Program-made: the position numbers and the translations under genes
Origin: JAPOUP01 sp965201085
Lineage (GTDB): Bacteria; Pseudomonadota; Alphaproteobacteria; Rhodobacterales; Rhodobacteraceae
DNA: 64,000 nucleotides
Assembly: GCA_965201085.1 (NCBI GenBank)
Contig: CBDAVS010000047.1
Coordinates: 232,232-296,231 of the forward strand
Direction: 5' to 3'
Shown here: piece after piece, positions 36,801 through 45,436 of the stretch
Numbering within the stretch: position 1 is the first letter of the stretch
Layout of the letters: each line of letters opens with the position of its first letter
Notes under the pieces: model-generated
Databases searched by the model: none
What the model was told of the DNA's origin: nothing
What the model saw: only the letters and a program-made list of their open reading frames with translations

Positions 36801-37514
36801 GCAGTGCAAATGCTGGAGTAGCTGTACGGCCTCGCGATCGTTAAGCATTTTCCAGTCCACGGGTTTATTCAGACATTCGTCAAGTAAGCGATGGAGCGCT
36901 TCGAAATCGGCTTGGTGAGCAGATACGGTATCAAGGATATTCTGCGGAAGCGCTTCCACCAACTTCTTGTTAACTGAACACCATGAGCGGTCTAGCAGGC
37001 GCAGCAGAATGAGCAGCGCAGGCTCGTTTCCGGCAGGAGCGTAGAATAGCTCTGTGTCGGATCCGAGAAGATTGGCAGTTCGTCCGGCAATAAGTGTACG
37101 TGCGGCCAATCGAAGATCAGGGTCGTCAAGTATGTTCGGCGCAAGGCGACGGAGCAGGTGGGCTCTATCTGCGGGTTGGGCAAAGACCTCGGCCTTAAGA
37201 ACCGCGTTGGCCAAGGTCTTAAATCCGGGCTGCGGCACTTCGATAGCAACGGATGCCACCGTGTCGCCGTTCACCAACCAGACAGTTTCGTCGAGAGCAA
37301 TCGCTAGTTCAGCAGTGGCCTGCTTCGGATCGGAAAATCGTTCTGGTTGTGTTTCGTCTGCGCCGTCTAAGTCTGGGGTTTCAGACGCCAGACCTGCGAA
37401 TACCCGATGATTCTCGATCTGGCGATAGAGGTTCGCAACAGACCAAGCTTCCTCAAGTTCACCGGGTAACGCATTGGCTCGGAGCAACGGTAGCACAGAT
37501 AGATGATCGCCCAT
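33765..37514 (-). CDS. large protein with C-terminal GHKL (sacsin/Hsp90-type) ATPase domain
   Basis: The product has 1249 residues. The first roughly 860 show no motif I recognise. Near residues 870-1010 is a GHKL ATPase fold: the N-box SVLLELAQNADDAL, a degenerate G1 loop VIHWGRPIND, and the G2 loop GRFGLGFKSVHLV. This resembles the ATPase repeats of sacsin-like proteins. The C-terminal 200 residues are uncharacterised. The gene begins 17 bases after the first ATPase gene and overlaps the helicase gene at its end, so the three form one operon. A conformational sensor or switch role, as for other GHKL ATPases in defence systems, is inferred. Confidence 0.82.
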   Translation of the reverse strand: MGDHLSVLPLLRANALPGELEEAWSVANLYRQIENHRVFAGLASETPDLDGADETQPERFSDPKQATAELAIALDETVWLVNGDTVASVAIEVPQPGFKTLANAVLKAEVFAQPADRAHLLRRLAPNILDDPDLRLAARTLIAGRTANLLGSDTELFYAPAGNEPALLILLRLLDRSWCSVNKKLVEALPQNILDTVSAHQADFEALHRLLDECLNKPVDWKMLNDREAVQLLQHLHCADPAAYRRWRRIPLHRDVDGGRGALNDRARRSAERTGESLLPLELRSDLRLLNPDPELEHFYQSVPTMDHNGVLQLMLEDSRPWRFAERIVRAVRSEDGQVTLPQTPDLRELLRHRCWLPDRDGEGLAPEAVLIAPKEVLSAVSELAWHHAFGDNRLPVNVDQGIWRKAEPVVLEILGRPSSERQVLRMANALDSIRVAQVDGGAWLVMPDPSLVDGSLIACALESTLASSHPGWKLVHTVDHILRPGGNRSGITLKLVRALCAAVPSKRQVDMLTQLADARPAKDSPGGCLFKRLLDSFADTEGFSVHVLPKLDLPTQDGNWYGSRDVARTETGVSRRHRLILELRPVLRLRDDDRPSLTTQVRDERRVSELDTLEKYFEPWRHRLPHGAVGAFLSLLGTGLRDVIKRLAEQWLGEDVSIAGIRRQLLDKNEQDPCASVSVWVNPQIARGNRVSAVNVLGSHVQMEAEPDGDTLFAIDPTRYPASRYALAPLGPFWEIALRDVEPQNRTSSELTRLLGRTVERWACEYLKLDRERVNDWWSQWGERSGADLRPVLASIKAHLPLTLQQLDVKDSEPLRFALREAEKAQRMREQAPSDQTLKSERDALNRLAVLVELPEHQKFLLNRVNYLMHRYGYAANSVLLELAQNADDALAQAAQIKGRPLTPNTRRLVIRVQEHNGTHAVDVIHWGRPINDTGGTAFPAGRDHQWDQDLYFMMLMNLSSKPGEAPGRVSSSSTTGRFGLGFKSVHLVSSSPSVVSGFIAFSIAGGLLPKEQAVPDHADSWMIEDRRATCIRLPLRGDVEANALVQSLFDRFSYARALLPVFARQVREVVVEGGPFPGAHVFDGEPIEGAPGWSVGIEAELPNHVGCWRILRFRPADAGLKNMGTAALAVGLCDGVPKAFGHDVPFLWNVTPTSENWGCGYVVNGPFKLDPGRTHVSIENDTTLQAVSDLGHALGNGLIELHDVLTCNAETAFCRMVGGHGQSFLSELWKVLASGADSPDKFRRSFL

Positions 37515-37531
37515 TGTAAAGTGGGGCCGAA

Positions 37532-39694
37532 TTAATAGGAATGCCTCTGCGAGAAAAGCCGCGAGTGCCGCAATCGTTCGGATTCGCCTCCTTCTTCCAG
37601 CCGTTGCCCCAAAGTGACCAAGGCACGGTCCAAACGATCTTGGCAGGGCTTCAGAGTTGGTGCCGACTCACCTTGGCGACGCCCGATCGGCACCGGGAGC
37701 AATCCCTCGCCGATTACCCCATCTGCAGCGAGCTCGACTACGGCTTGGTGGCTGTCCACCGGTGTTTCCACGATCCATGACTTTGGCAAAGCCTCACACA
37801 GAACTCGCCATGCATCCCGTAACTCTTCGCGCGATTCCCGTGAGGCGGCGCGTCTGGTTTGGGCAATTGCGCCTTCGCCGATCTGTCCGGCAAGCCAATC
37901 GGCGATTGCCGCCGCGCGCAGGTCCCCGGCACGGGCGTCCGGGCCCAGAACATGGCGGAAAAGCCCTTCGATCCACCGCAGAGATTGCGGGGACGTGAAG
38001 GCTTCGCCCTTAATGCAGTTAAGGAGGCTCTCAAGATGATAAACCGACCACTCATCGATCTCGCCGGCGAGACGGGGTGCCTCGTTGTCGATGAACACGA
38101 TATCTTCAGGGCATTGGCCGGAAGAGGCCACGAATCTCCTGCGAACGGATTCGGGTGCCTGGTTCCACTTTGGGATAGACAGGACCGAGCACGCATTTGC
38201 ATCGCGCCTTATCCATCGAACCCCATCAGATACAATGATAGGCAAGAGCCAATGCCGGCGTGTTACCGAGGCCATGCGGTGCCTGAGCATCTTTGATTGA
38301 ACGACTGTGTCCAACAACTTCCGTGCTGCGTGTTCTTCGATCTCGGCAACTGCATTGGCAAAGGTGCTCGGCAGCAGAGGAAGCAGCAAGTCTTCGCATA
38401 GCGTACGGTTCCAGCGAATGCGCATGTCGCCGTTACTTGCGGCATTGCAAAGTTCGTCGGTAACACCGGGTATGGAGCGGCGGTCCTGCGACGGCCAGAA
38501 GTAACCGTGCAAGATGATCTCCCAAGCGGGCGAGATACCATTGCTTTCGACAATCGCACCAGAGCTCGGGGTGGGACCGTCATCCAGCGGGAGGAACACT
38601 GCCCAGCGAAGCCGTGTACCGAGCAATTTGGTATCACAGTCAACGGGCCGGAGCACCGTCACCGCGGCGTGTGCGAGCGCTTTCCGCGAGACGGTGGCAT
38701 GCCGACCATTGCGCCATTGAGGAAATTGCGGCCATTCGGGCTGCATTTGAAGTTGACGCAAGCTTACCGACCCCAGAGATTCAATTCCGGATGCAATCCA
38801 ACTCGGCCCTTCCGACGCAATCGTGCCCTCAAACGCTCGTTCGGATAACCGAAGGTTTTCGTCCCGATACCGTCCAAGCCACCCCGACGCTTCGCGAGAG
38901 ACATGCATGACTTTCATGCGATTAACAAGACTCTCGGGCCCCGCTGCGCGGCTGGTCTCGATGGTCTGAAGATGTCCACATTGCGCCAACAACATCGCTG
39001 CAGGTTTCGAATGACCGAACCAAGTACAGATTTCGTCGGATTGCGGGCAATGTTCTCCTAGCCCGTATCGGTGCCCCTCCGCCCCCCGATCCATATGTTC
39101 ATGACGCCGCAACGGAATCCACAACAGGAAATTGCTGCGGTTCTCCCCAAGTATTTCGGTCGTAACGGATTGAAGCCGCTTGAGATCAAGGCCAGAAATA
39201 TTGTCCCAATCGGGATGAAGGGGATCCGTGTCTCGGCGCTCACCCGTGCCGGCCCAAGGGTTCAATACGCCTGCGCGCCACTTCGATTCCTTGGTCCCGA
39301 TGTACAGGAACGCCTCGCAGACGTGGAACACGCTTTTTAGCCCAATCCCAAACGTGCCGATTTTGTCTACTTCGTCCTCTTTAGATCCGCCGATGGCCTT
39401 GTGGAGCGCTTCACGGTCGTTGTCAGAGAATGGCCCGTCGTTCGTCACTAAGAGAGCAGAGTCGCGGAGCAGGCTGTTTTTCGCGTCGAGCCAACCGCGC
39501 TCCAGCACCGTGAACTCTAAGTGTCGCGCATTGGCATCGTCGGCATTCTGGACAAGCTCGCGGAACAGAGTGCGCCCATCGCCAGCGTCCTTGTAGACGT
39601 CTGCCAATATAATTTGGATTGCTTTGATTTCGTCGAGCGAACTTCGGACGATACCGGTGTTTGGCCGGACGTCAATTTCAGATAAGCGCTTCAT
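37532..39694 (-). CDS. protein with N-terminal GHKL (sacsin-like) ATPase domain, first gene of the candidate defence operon
   Basis: The product has 720 residues. The ATPase domain sits at the N-terminus: TLFRELVQNADDANARHLEF (N-box, about residues 42-61), LLVTNDGPFSD (G1) and DKIGTFGIGLKSVFHV (G2). The order and wording are those of sacsin-type histidine-kinase-like ATPases. The remaining 550 residues have no motif I recognise. It is the promoter-proximal gene of three on the minus strand. The region upstream is an IS graveyard, so its promoter must lie within a short native stretch (about 39695-39780). Confidence 0.82.
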   Translation of the reverse strand: MKRLSEIDVRPNTGIVRSSLDEIKAIQIILADVYKDAGDGRTLFRELVQNADDANARHLEFTVLERGWLDAKNSLLRDSALLVTNDGPFSDNDREALHKAIGGSKEDEVDKIGTFGIGLKSVFHVCEAFLYIGTKESKWRAGVLNPWAGTGERRDTDPLHPDWDNISGLDLKRLQSVTTEILGENRSNFLLWIPLRRHEHMDRGAEGHRYGLGEHCPQSDEICTWFGHSKPAAMLLAQCGHLQTIETSRAAGPESLVNRMKVMHVSREASGWLGRYRDENLRLSERAFEGTIASEGPSWIASGIESLGSVSLRQLQMQPEWPQFPQWRNGRHATVSRKALAHAAVTVLRPVDCDTKLLGTRLRWAVFLPLDDGPTPSSGAIVESNGISPAWEIILHGYFWPSQDRRSIPGVTDELCNAASNGDMRIRWNRTLCEDLLLPLLPSTFANAVAEIEEHAARKLLDTVVQSKMLRHRMASVTRRHWLLPIIVSDGVRWIRRDANACSVLSIPKWNQAPESVRRRFVASSGQCPEDIVFIDNEAPRLAGEIDEWSVYHLESLLNCIKGEAFTSPQSLRWIEGLFRHVLGPDARAGDLRAAAIADWLAGQIGEGAIAQTRRAASRESREELRDAWRVLCEALPKSWIVETPVDSHQAVVELAADGVIGEGLLPVPIGRRQGESAPTLKPCQDRLDRALVTLGQRLEEGGESERLRHSRLFSQRHSY

Positions 39695-39841
39695 TAAAGA
39701 CCTTGTATGCCTGACTCGATGAAAAAGAATCCGAAGGACGATGTGGCGGGAAGTTCTGACCGGCTGTGCAGAACTCAGCCGCTGGCTGGGTGCCGCCGGC
39801 CTCTGGATCTGCGGGGTGGAAAGCGCATCCTGTGAAAGGTC

Positions 39842-40027
39842 TGCCCCTCCACCGGCTGGTGGGGGGGCGTCGGGACACTTCCCCGCGAGGGCGGGTCGGG
39901 CCGTGAAGACCTAGGCCTCAGGGGTCGTTGCAGAGCTTGGCCGCCCGCCCTCGACCCTGTCCTCCGCGTCCTGAATGGATGCTTGGGCAAGACCCGAATC
40001 AACCCGCAAGGATAGAAGTGAAAGGAC
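39842..40027 (+). other. structured non-coding leader of an IS110 remnant (possible bridge-RNA region)
   Basis: Directly before the IS110-type start codon lie two strong stem-loops. The first is CCCCTCCACC with GGTGGGGGGG around 39844-39867. The second is a perfect 10-bp stem CGAGGGCGGG / CCCGCCCTCG (arms about 39885-39894 and 39944-39953) enclosing a roughly 50-base loop. Some IS110 elements encode a bridge RNA just upstream of the transposase; layout and size fit that, but the assignment is inference. Confidence 0.4.
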
Positions 40028-40165
40028 ATGTCTGACAGAATAGTGGTGGGGATCGACGTGAGCAAGAGCCGGCTGGACGTTGCGTGAACGGCGAGTACAG
40101 GGGCTTCGCCAATGGCAGGAACGGCTTCAGGACGCGGCACGGCTGGCTCCGCAGGTGCGGCGTTT
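40028..40165 (+). pseudogene. IS110-family transposase, N-terminal remnant
   Basis: ATG at 40028 behind GAAAGGAC encodes MSDRIVVGIDVSKSRLDVA, the first Asp motif of the DEDD RuvC-like domain of IS110 transposases, then meets a TGA. A shift of frame continues the family pattern (NGEYRGFANGRNGFRT). The sequence soon passes into unrelated transposase debris, so only about 45 codons survive. Confidence 0.7.
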
Positions 40166-40490
40166 GCTCGTGCCTTACTCAAACTGAAACCGGTGGCGTT
40201 CGGCACCTCACCCTATGCGGTGACTGAATCGACTGGGCGATGCCGCCGCGGGGCCTGTCATTATGGGATACCTGACCAGCGGTTCGATCCATGCGAATCG
40301 GTGAACATGATACATCGGTCACGGACAGATATCCCCGGACACCGTTGAGCGTCAGCGTGGCGGGGTCCCCGAGCATCGTGCGCAGGCTGCGGACGGGATG
40401 GCCGTCGTTGGCTGTCTTCGTGCCGGCCCCGGGTTTCGCGGACGGGGAGACCCGCTCCGGCTCCACAGGCGACGTGCGCCGCGCCTGTCA
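40166..40490 (-). other. unassigned transposase debris
   Basis: The minus strand has a short open stretch with the phrase RSLRTMLGDPATLTLNGVR, which looks like the C-terminal part of a DDE transposase; I cannot assign the family. It is bounded on both sides by CCTGTCATTA / CCTGTCACTA motifs (40253 and 40484) that recur at IS junctions in this window. No functional gene is supported. Confidence 0.35.
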
Positions 40491-40870
40491 CTATAGCACT
40501 GTTGACTCCCTGAGCATGCCCCGGCTTCTGAAGGCCCTGTGGAACGCGGTCGCCTGGAGGAGGTATTTCATGCCTTTCCACATTTTCCGCGTCCCCGGCA
40601 GGGGCTGGCGTTTCGAGGGGATGAAGCCGAGGTGGCGTCCGATGTCGATGGCGGCCTCGCGGATGGTGAATCCGTCGAAGGGCGGTGCCCGAGCGTCCCT
40701 GAAGCCGTAATCCTCCAGTCCGACCCGGAGGCGGTGAGTTCGTCCGCGTCCAGCGGATCGAGGGCGGGCCGGTCGGGCCCGGCCTTCGACGCCCGCTGGA
40801 TGTCGAACACGCGCCATGCGGTGACGGCGTCGAAGGCGAGGCGGCGCCGGATCTGTCACTACCACATACC
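40491..40870 (-). pseudogene. Tn5/IS50-type transposase, C-terminal fragment
   Basis: The reading IDIGRHLGFIPSKRQPLPGTRKMWKGMKYLL on the minus strand matches the end of the adjacent Tn5-like pseudogene (VAGLAGFRPTKRQPLPGTRKPWQGLRIL). The stretch AFDAVTAWRVFDIQ in another frame matches its core, so at least one frameshift is present. Only about 120 codons survive, bounded by CTGTCACTA motifs. Confidence 0.65.
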
Positions 40871-40878
40871 TGACCGGC

Positions 40879-42715
40879 TCATTCCCTTCTCCGCTCCGTC
40901 CGGGCCCGTATGGCCCTGGCATGGGTTTCCGCGACGTCGAGGATGCGCAGGCCCTGCCATGGCTTCCGGGTTCCGGGCAGGGGCTGGCGCTTCGTCGGGC
41001 GGAACCCGGCGAGGCCGGCGACGGGCGTGAGGTGGCGCGCCACGGTCCTGTCCGGCTCCGGCGGCGCCCTCTGGCCGATGACGCGCCCGTACACGGCGTG
41101 GATGACCACCGCCCCGCCGCTTTCCGGGCTTACGCGCCGCTCCGCCGGGCTGTCGGGGCTCTCCCGCGCCGGAAGCCGGAGGTCCCGGACCCGGAACGCG
41201 GTCATCGCGTCGAAGGCGAGGCATCCGCGCAGGTCACCGGCGGCGTCGGGCCTGCGGTCCCTTATCCCCGTCCCCGTCCTCAGGGCCCTGAAGCGTTCCC
41301 CGATGCGCCGGCGCAGTCCGTGGCGCCGCAGGGCGGTCTCCGCCGTCCGCATGCCGTCGCCGCCCCCGCTGGACAGGAGCGTCCGGTGCGGCGCCTCTCC
41401 CTTCCGCACGACGTTCCCCGGCGGGTTCTCCCCGATGGCGGAGACCACCGTCACGGACAGCGGTCGCCGGTCGGCGGCGTCCCTCGGCGCCGCGATGTCC
41501 AGTTCGGCGCAGCGCAGCGTCAGCGTGGCGACGCGCGCCCTGCGGGCGTTCGGCCCGCCGCGTTCGGGAACGGTGATCCTGCGGTGGCCGACCGGCTCCA
41601 GCTTCGCGACATGCTCCCACAGACACCTTTCGTCGCCGTCGGGCGGGGCCACGCGCCGCTTCGCCGGGCGGCTGGCCCGCACCGGCGGCGCGGCACCGGT
41701 CCCGTCCGCTTCGGAGAGAAGGGCCCGCAGGTCGCCTTCGCGGTCACGGACGCTCACGACCTTCGCGTCCGGGCGGGCGTCCGGTGCCGTCAGGCGCCAC
41801 GCCGCAGTGCGCGGGGATGCCGTCGGTGCCCTTTCCGCCACCGCCGGGCCCGTCCGGCCCGGACGTCGCCGCCAGGGTGCCGCAGTTCAGCGTCGTCGTG
41901 TCCTGGACAGCCGGGATCACCGGCTCCGGGCGGCGGCGCTCCACCGTCGCCTCCAGGTGGGGTTCGGGTATGCCGTCCATGGTCACCCCGGCGTTCGGGA
42001 GCGGCCTGTAGGCCGCCTCCCGGTCCGCCCTGCCCGGGAACGGTTCCGGCACCGGTGCCCCGCGCCTGCGGGTCCAGGCCGCCCCCACCGCGGCGGTCCG
42101 GCGGCGGACCCGGCCGTCCGGATGGCCGCTCCGCGCGTATTCCCGCTCCGCCCGGTCGCCCCCGCGGTGCGGCGGTCCGGCATGCCCGGGCCCGCGCTCC
42201 GGCTCCGCCCGGAGAACCTCCCGCCAGCCGGGCGGCGGCGGCGTCCACACGCCGCGACGGATGCCCGGACGCCGCCCGGAGGTCAGGCCGGGACACCGCT
42301 CCCGGCCCGCCGCCCGGTAACCCGTCCCGGCATGGTCCGGACCCACGGGCGTGCAGGCGGGGACGGGGCGGACCCCGTAGAGGGCCCGCCGGTCGTCCGC
42401 CACGCGCTCCGCCGCCAGCCGCAGCGCCGGGGAGGCGAGGCCGTGGACCCTCACCGACGGCCTGATCAGGAAGCGGTGGCTGTCAGGGACGGGACCCATG
42501 TCCGCGATCCGTGCCCGCGCCGACGGGCCGCCCGTGCGCGCCGCTCACGATCCAGTACCGCAGCCGCCCTCCCGGAGCCCGCCGCCACCCCTCCGGATGG
42601 CGCCTCTCCATCATCGACTCCCAGGCGCGGCGGTCCGCCTCCGGCAGCGTCAGGCTGGGCTCCTCCGCGAGCGGGGGAAGGACCCGCATCCCGGTGACCG
42701 TCGACGGCCTTCCGT
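40879..42715 (-). pseudogene. DruA(DUF4338)-Tn5-type transposase fusion, copy 1, frameshifted
   Basis: Three minus-strand frames together give one degraded protein. The N-terminal piece (WESMMERRHPEGWRRAPGG) and middle piece (LIRPSVRVHGLASPALRLAAERVADDRRALYGVRPV) match the DUF4338 domain known from Druantia DruA. The middle piece continues into the Tn5-like DNA-binding and first catalytic region (VIPAVQDTTTLN). The third piece carries the second Asp (VVSVRDREGDLRALL) and the C-terminal RIGERFRALRTGTGIRDRRP region. Frameshifts near 41.8 and 42.5 kb and loss of the middle of DUF4338 make it inactive. Confidence 0.7.
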
Positions 42716-42852
42716 CGTGGGTCAGCCAGATGCCATGAGCGTGCCTGATCCGGGTTGCGGACGGTTCGGTTCGGTGGAATGTTCGGGTATCAAGATGTGG
42801 TGGCAGGGGACGGTGTTACACCCAACCCCCTGCCGAACGAAAGGAGAGACGG

Positions 42853-43245
42853 ATGAATTTCGAAACGAAAACCGGCACTCCCTCCGGGGACGGCGTCACC
42901 ACGATCCACGCGGCGCTGGAAGTGAGCGACAGCGGCTGGATCCTGACGGTCGGGGATCCGGCCAACGCGTCGGGGACGGGTCTTCACAGGCTTGCGCCCC
43001 GGGACGTCGACGGACCGCCGGGGAGGCTCGGGCAGGCGAGGGTGCAAGCGGAGCGGGCGTTCGGCGGCGGCGGTGTCCGCGTCCCGCCGGTTTACGAGGC
43101 CGGCTACGAGGGGTTCTGGCTGGCCCGCCGCCTTGAGGGCGAGGACCTGGAGGTCGTGGTCCGCGATCCCGCGGGCCTCGAGGTCGTCCGGCGGAGAAAG
43201 AAGGCGAAAACGGACCGGATCGACGCCCGCGGATGGTCCGGGCGC
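42853..43245 (+). pseudogene. IS110-family transposase, N-terminal fragment (second copy)
   Basis: ATG at 42853 behind AAGGAGAGACGG opens a frame with the DEDD-domain pattern of IS110: IHAALEVSDSGWILTV, then VYEAGYEGFWLARRLEGE, then KKAKTDRIDARG, where the second Asp motif resides. Similarity ends near 43245, where the sequence passes into the tail of the Tn5-like element on the other strand. This fragment differs from the one at 40028, so two distinct IS110 elements were present. Confidence 0.75.
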
Positions 43246-43288
43246 CGAGGGCCCGGGACCTCACAAAGTCCCACACCGGTATAAAATC

Positions 43289-45269
43289 CTATTCCCGTCT
43301 CCGCATTCCGAGGGCGTCGCGGACCTGGATGGCCCAGTTCAGCCTCTCTAGACCCTGCCAGACCTTTTTCGTCCCCGGCGGCGGCCGCCGCGGGTTCGGA
43401 TGCGAGCCGACGAGGCGCCCTAGGTCGATGACGGATGTCCGGATGTCGGGCGCCCGACCGTCCGGCGGCCTCACCACGTCCCGGTGGCCCCGCCATTCCA
43501 GCATGGTGTGGAGAAGGTCGATGTCCGCCTCCGGGAAGACCTCGGTGGCGGGCGTCTCCGGCCGCTCCCGGGCGGGCGCGGTCAGGTCGGAGACCCGGGA
43601 CGCGGTCACGGCGTCGAAGGCGAGGCGTTTTTCCAGGTCACCGGCGGCGCCGGACCCGCCGGCCCTGATCCGCATCCCCGACCCGGCGTGCGGAACCGGG
43701 TCTCCATCTTCCAGCGCCCGCCGTACCGGTCCGGAAAGGTGGCGGCGAACACGGCACCGGCCTCCCCCTCCGCCGGACGCTCCGTGGTCAGGAGCGGCCG
43801 GTGCGGGGGTTCGCCGCCGTCCTCCGGGGGCCCGGTCCCGGTGGCTGGGACGGCGGGGACGGAAAGGGGCTCCGCGTCCGTCGCCCGTCCGGGCGGGATG
43901 ACGGTGACCTCCGACGCCCGGAGGCCGGGGCGGGCGGTGCGCTCCCCACGGGCCCCGCCCCCCGACGCGGGGACGGTGAGGTCGGTCACGGCGGGGGCGT
44001 GCGGCGCGGCGACATGGTCCCACAGGCACTCCGCCCCGCCGTCGGGCCCCGGCACCCGCCGCTTCGCCGAGCGGCTCGCCCTGACAGGGAGAGCGTCGCC
44101 GTGAAGGTCGGCCTCCGAGAGGAGGTCCCGCAGGTCGCCTTCCCGGTGGCGGACGGAGACCACCCGCGTGTCCGTGCGGGCGGCGGCGGGCTCCCGCGCC
44201 CGCGGCGGGCCGTCGATCCAGCGGTGGCTGTCGTCCTCCGGGCCCTCCCCGTGCCCGCGTCCATCGCGAACGGGCCGGGCGGACGGCCCTCCGGCGTCAC
44301 CGCCAGCCCGGCGTGGGCGAGGACGCCGACGCTTCCCGATCCCCCGCCGCCGGTCTCCGGGAGGCTCTCCGTGGCCCGGAGGTGGCTGTGGTTTATGGTC
44401 GTGGTGTCCCGCTCGGCGAGGATGACGGGCTCGGCACGGCAGCGGTCGGCGGTCGCCTCGTGGTGCGGCTCCGGAACGTGCCGCATGGTCACCCCCGGGT
44501 TCGACAGCGGGCGGTAGGCGGCTTTCCGGCCCGCCCTGGTGGGAAAGATCACCGGCAGGTCCTCCCCCATGTTCTCCATCCACGCCCGTCCCATGCCAGC
44601 GATGCGGCGGCGGACCCGCCCGTCGGTGTGGCCGGAGCGTCGGTGTTCCCTCTCGGCCCAGCCCATGTCCCCGGCGCCGTGGTGGAGTCCGGCGAGGGTT
44701 CCCACCGGACGGCGGTCCAGGTGGTGGAGCGCCTCCCTCCAGCCGTCCTCCAGCGCCAGGACCATCACCGTGCCGGCCGCACCGCGCCTCCCGGAGGTGG
44801 ACCCCGCCGAGATCCAGCCCGCGCTGCGGTAGCCGTTGCCGCTGTGTTCCTTTCCGACGTGGGTGTAGGCCGCCACGGGTCGGACGGAGTATCGGGCCTG
44901 CCAGTCGTCCGCCACCCTGTCCGCCGCCATCGGCGGGACATGCGAGGCCAGCCCGTGTACGCGGACGCCGGGGAGGATCGGGAAGCGGTGGTCGCGCACC
45001 ACCCGCCCGATGTTCGCCGCCCGGGCGTCGGCGGCCCGGCCGATCCACCGGTCCCGCGCCGCCAGCGACCATGTGGCGGAACCGAAGCCGACCGCGCCGA
45101 GGACGCCGTGGCGCTCCGGGCGTATCCAGTGGCGCACCTGGCCGCCGGGCGGTCGCGCCCATCCCAGCGGATGGTGCCGCGCCACCGTCGCCTCCCACAG
45201 CCCGCCGTCACCGTCATCCCCCACGGGGCCGGGCGTGACCGGGCCGGGTTCACCGAGGCGGCGGGCCAC
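43289..45269 (-). pseudogene. DruA(DUF4338)-Tn5-type transposase fusion, copy 2, frameshifted
   Basis: The long frame 43986-45269 encodes the DUF4338/DruA domain (VGFGSATWSLAARDRWIG, ILPGVRVHGLASHVPPMAADRVADDWQARYSVRPVAAYTHV) fused to the N-terminal half of a Tn5-like transposase (GRKAAYRPLSNPGVTM, ILAERDTTTINHSHLRAT). Other frames supply the rest: RYGGRWKMETRFR, which fits the Y-(2)-R-(3)-E catalytic signature, and the end GTKKVWQGLERLNWAIQVRDALG. At least two frameshifts break it. It is less decayed in the DruA part than copy 1. Confidence 0.75.
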
Positions 45270-45306
45270 CCTGGGTCCGGAACCGGACGGGCGGCGGCCG
45301 GACCCG

Positions 45307-45394
45307 GCCTGCCACGCGCGGGCGGAAGCGGGCGGCTATGTAGCCGCGGTACTGGGCCTGCATCGCGGCCTGCCACGCGCGGGCGGAAGCGGGA
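45307..45394. repeat. 27-bp direct repeat, two copies 61 bp apart
   Basis: The same 27 bases occur at 45307-45333 and 45368-45394, centred on CCACGCGCGGGCGGAAGC. They lie just upstream of the DUF4338 domain of copy 2, at its junction with the truncated ISNCY-like copy B. They look like a local tandem duplication, possibly from slippage. Confidence 0.7.
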
Positions 45395-45436
45395 GGCCGA
45401 CCCGTCCGGCCAGGGCTGGCGGCGGCGCCTTCCATG

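Noticed and set aside
40500..45400. Long plus-strand open frames of several hundred codons in the very GC-rich IS region
   Set aside because: They have arginine/proline/alanine-only composition and no motifs; the minus-strand frames carry recognisable transposase sequence, so these are shadows.
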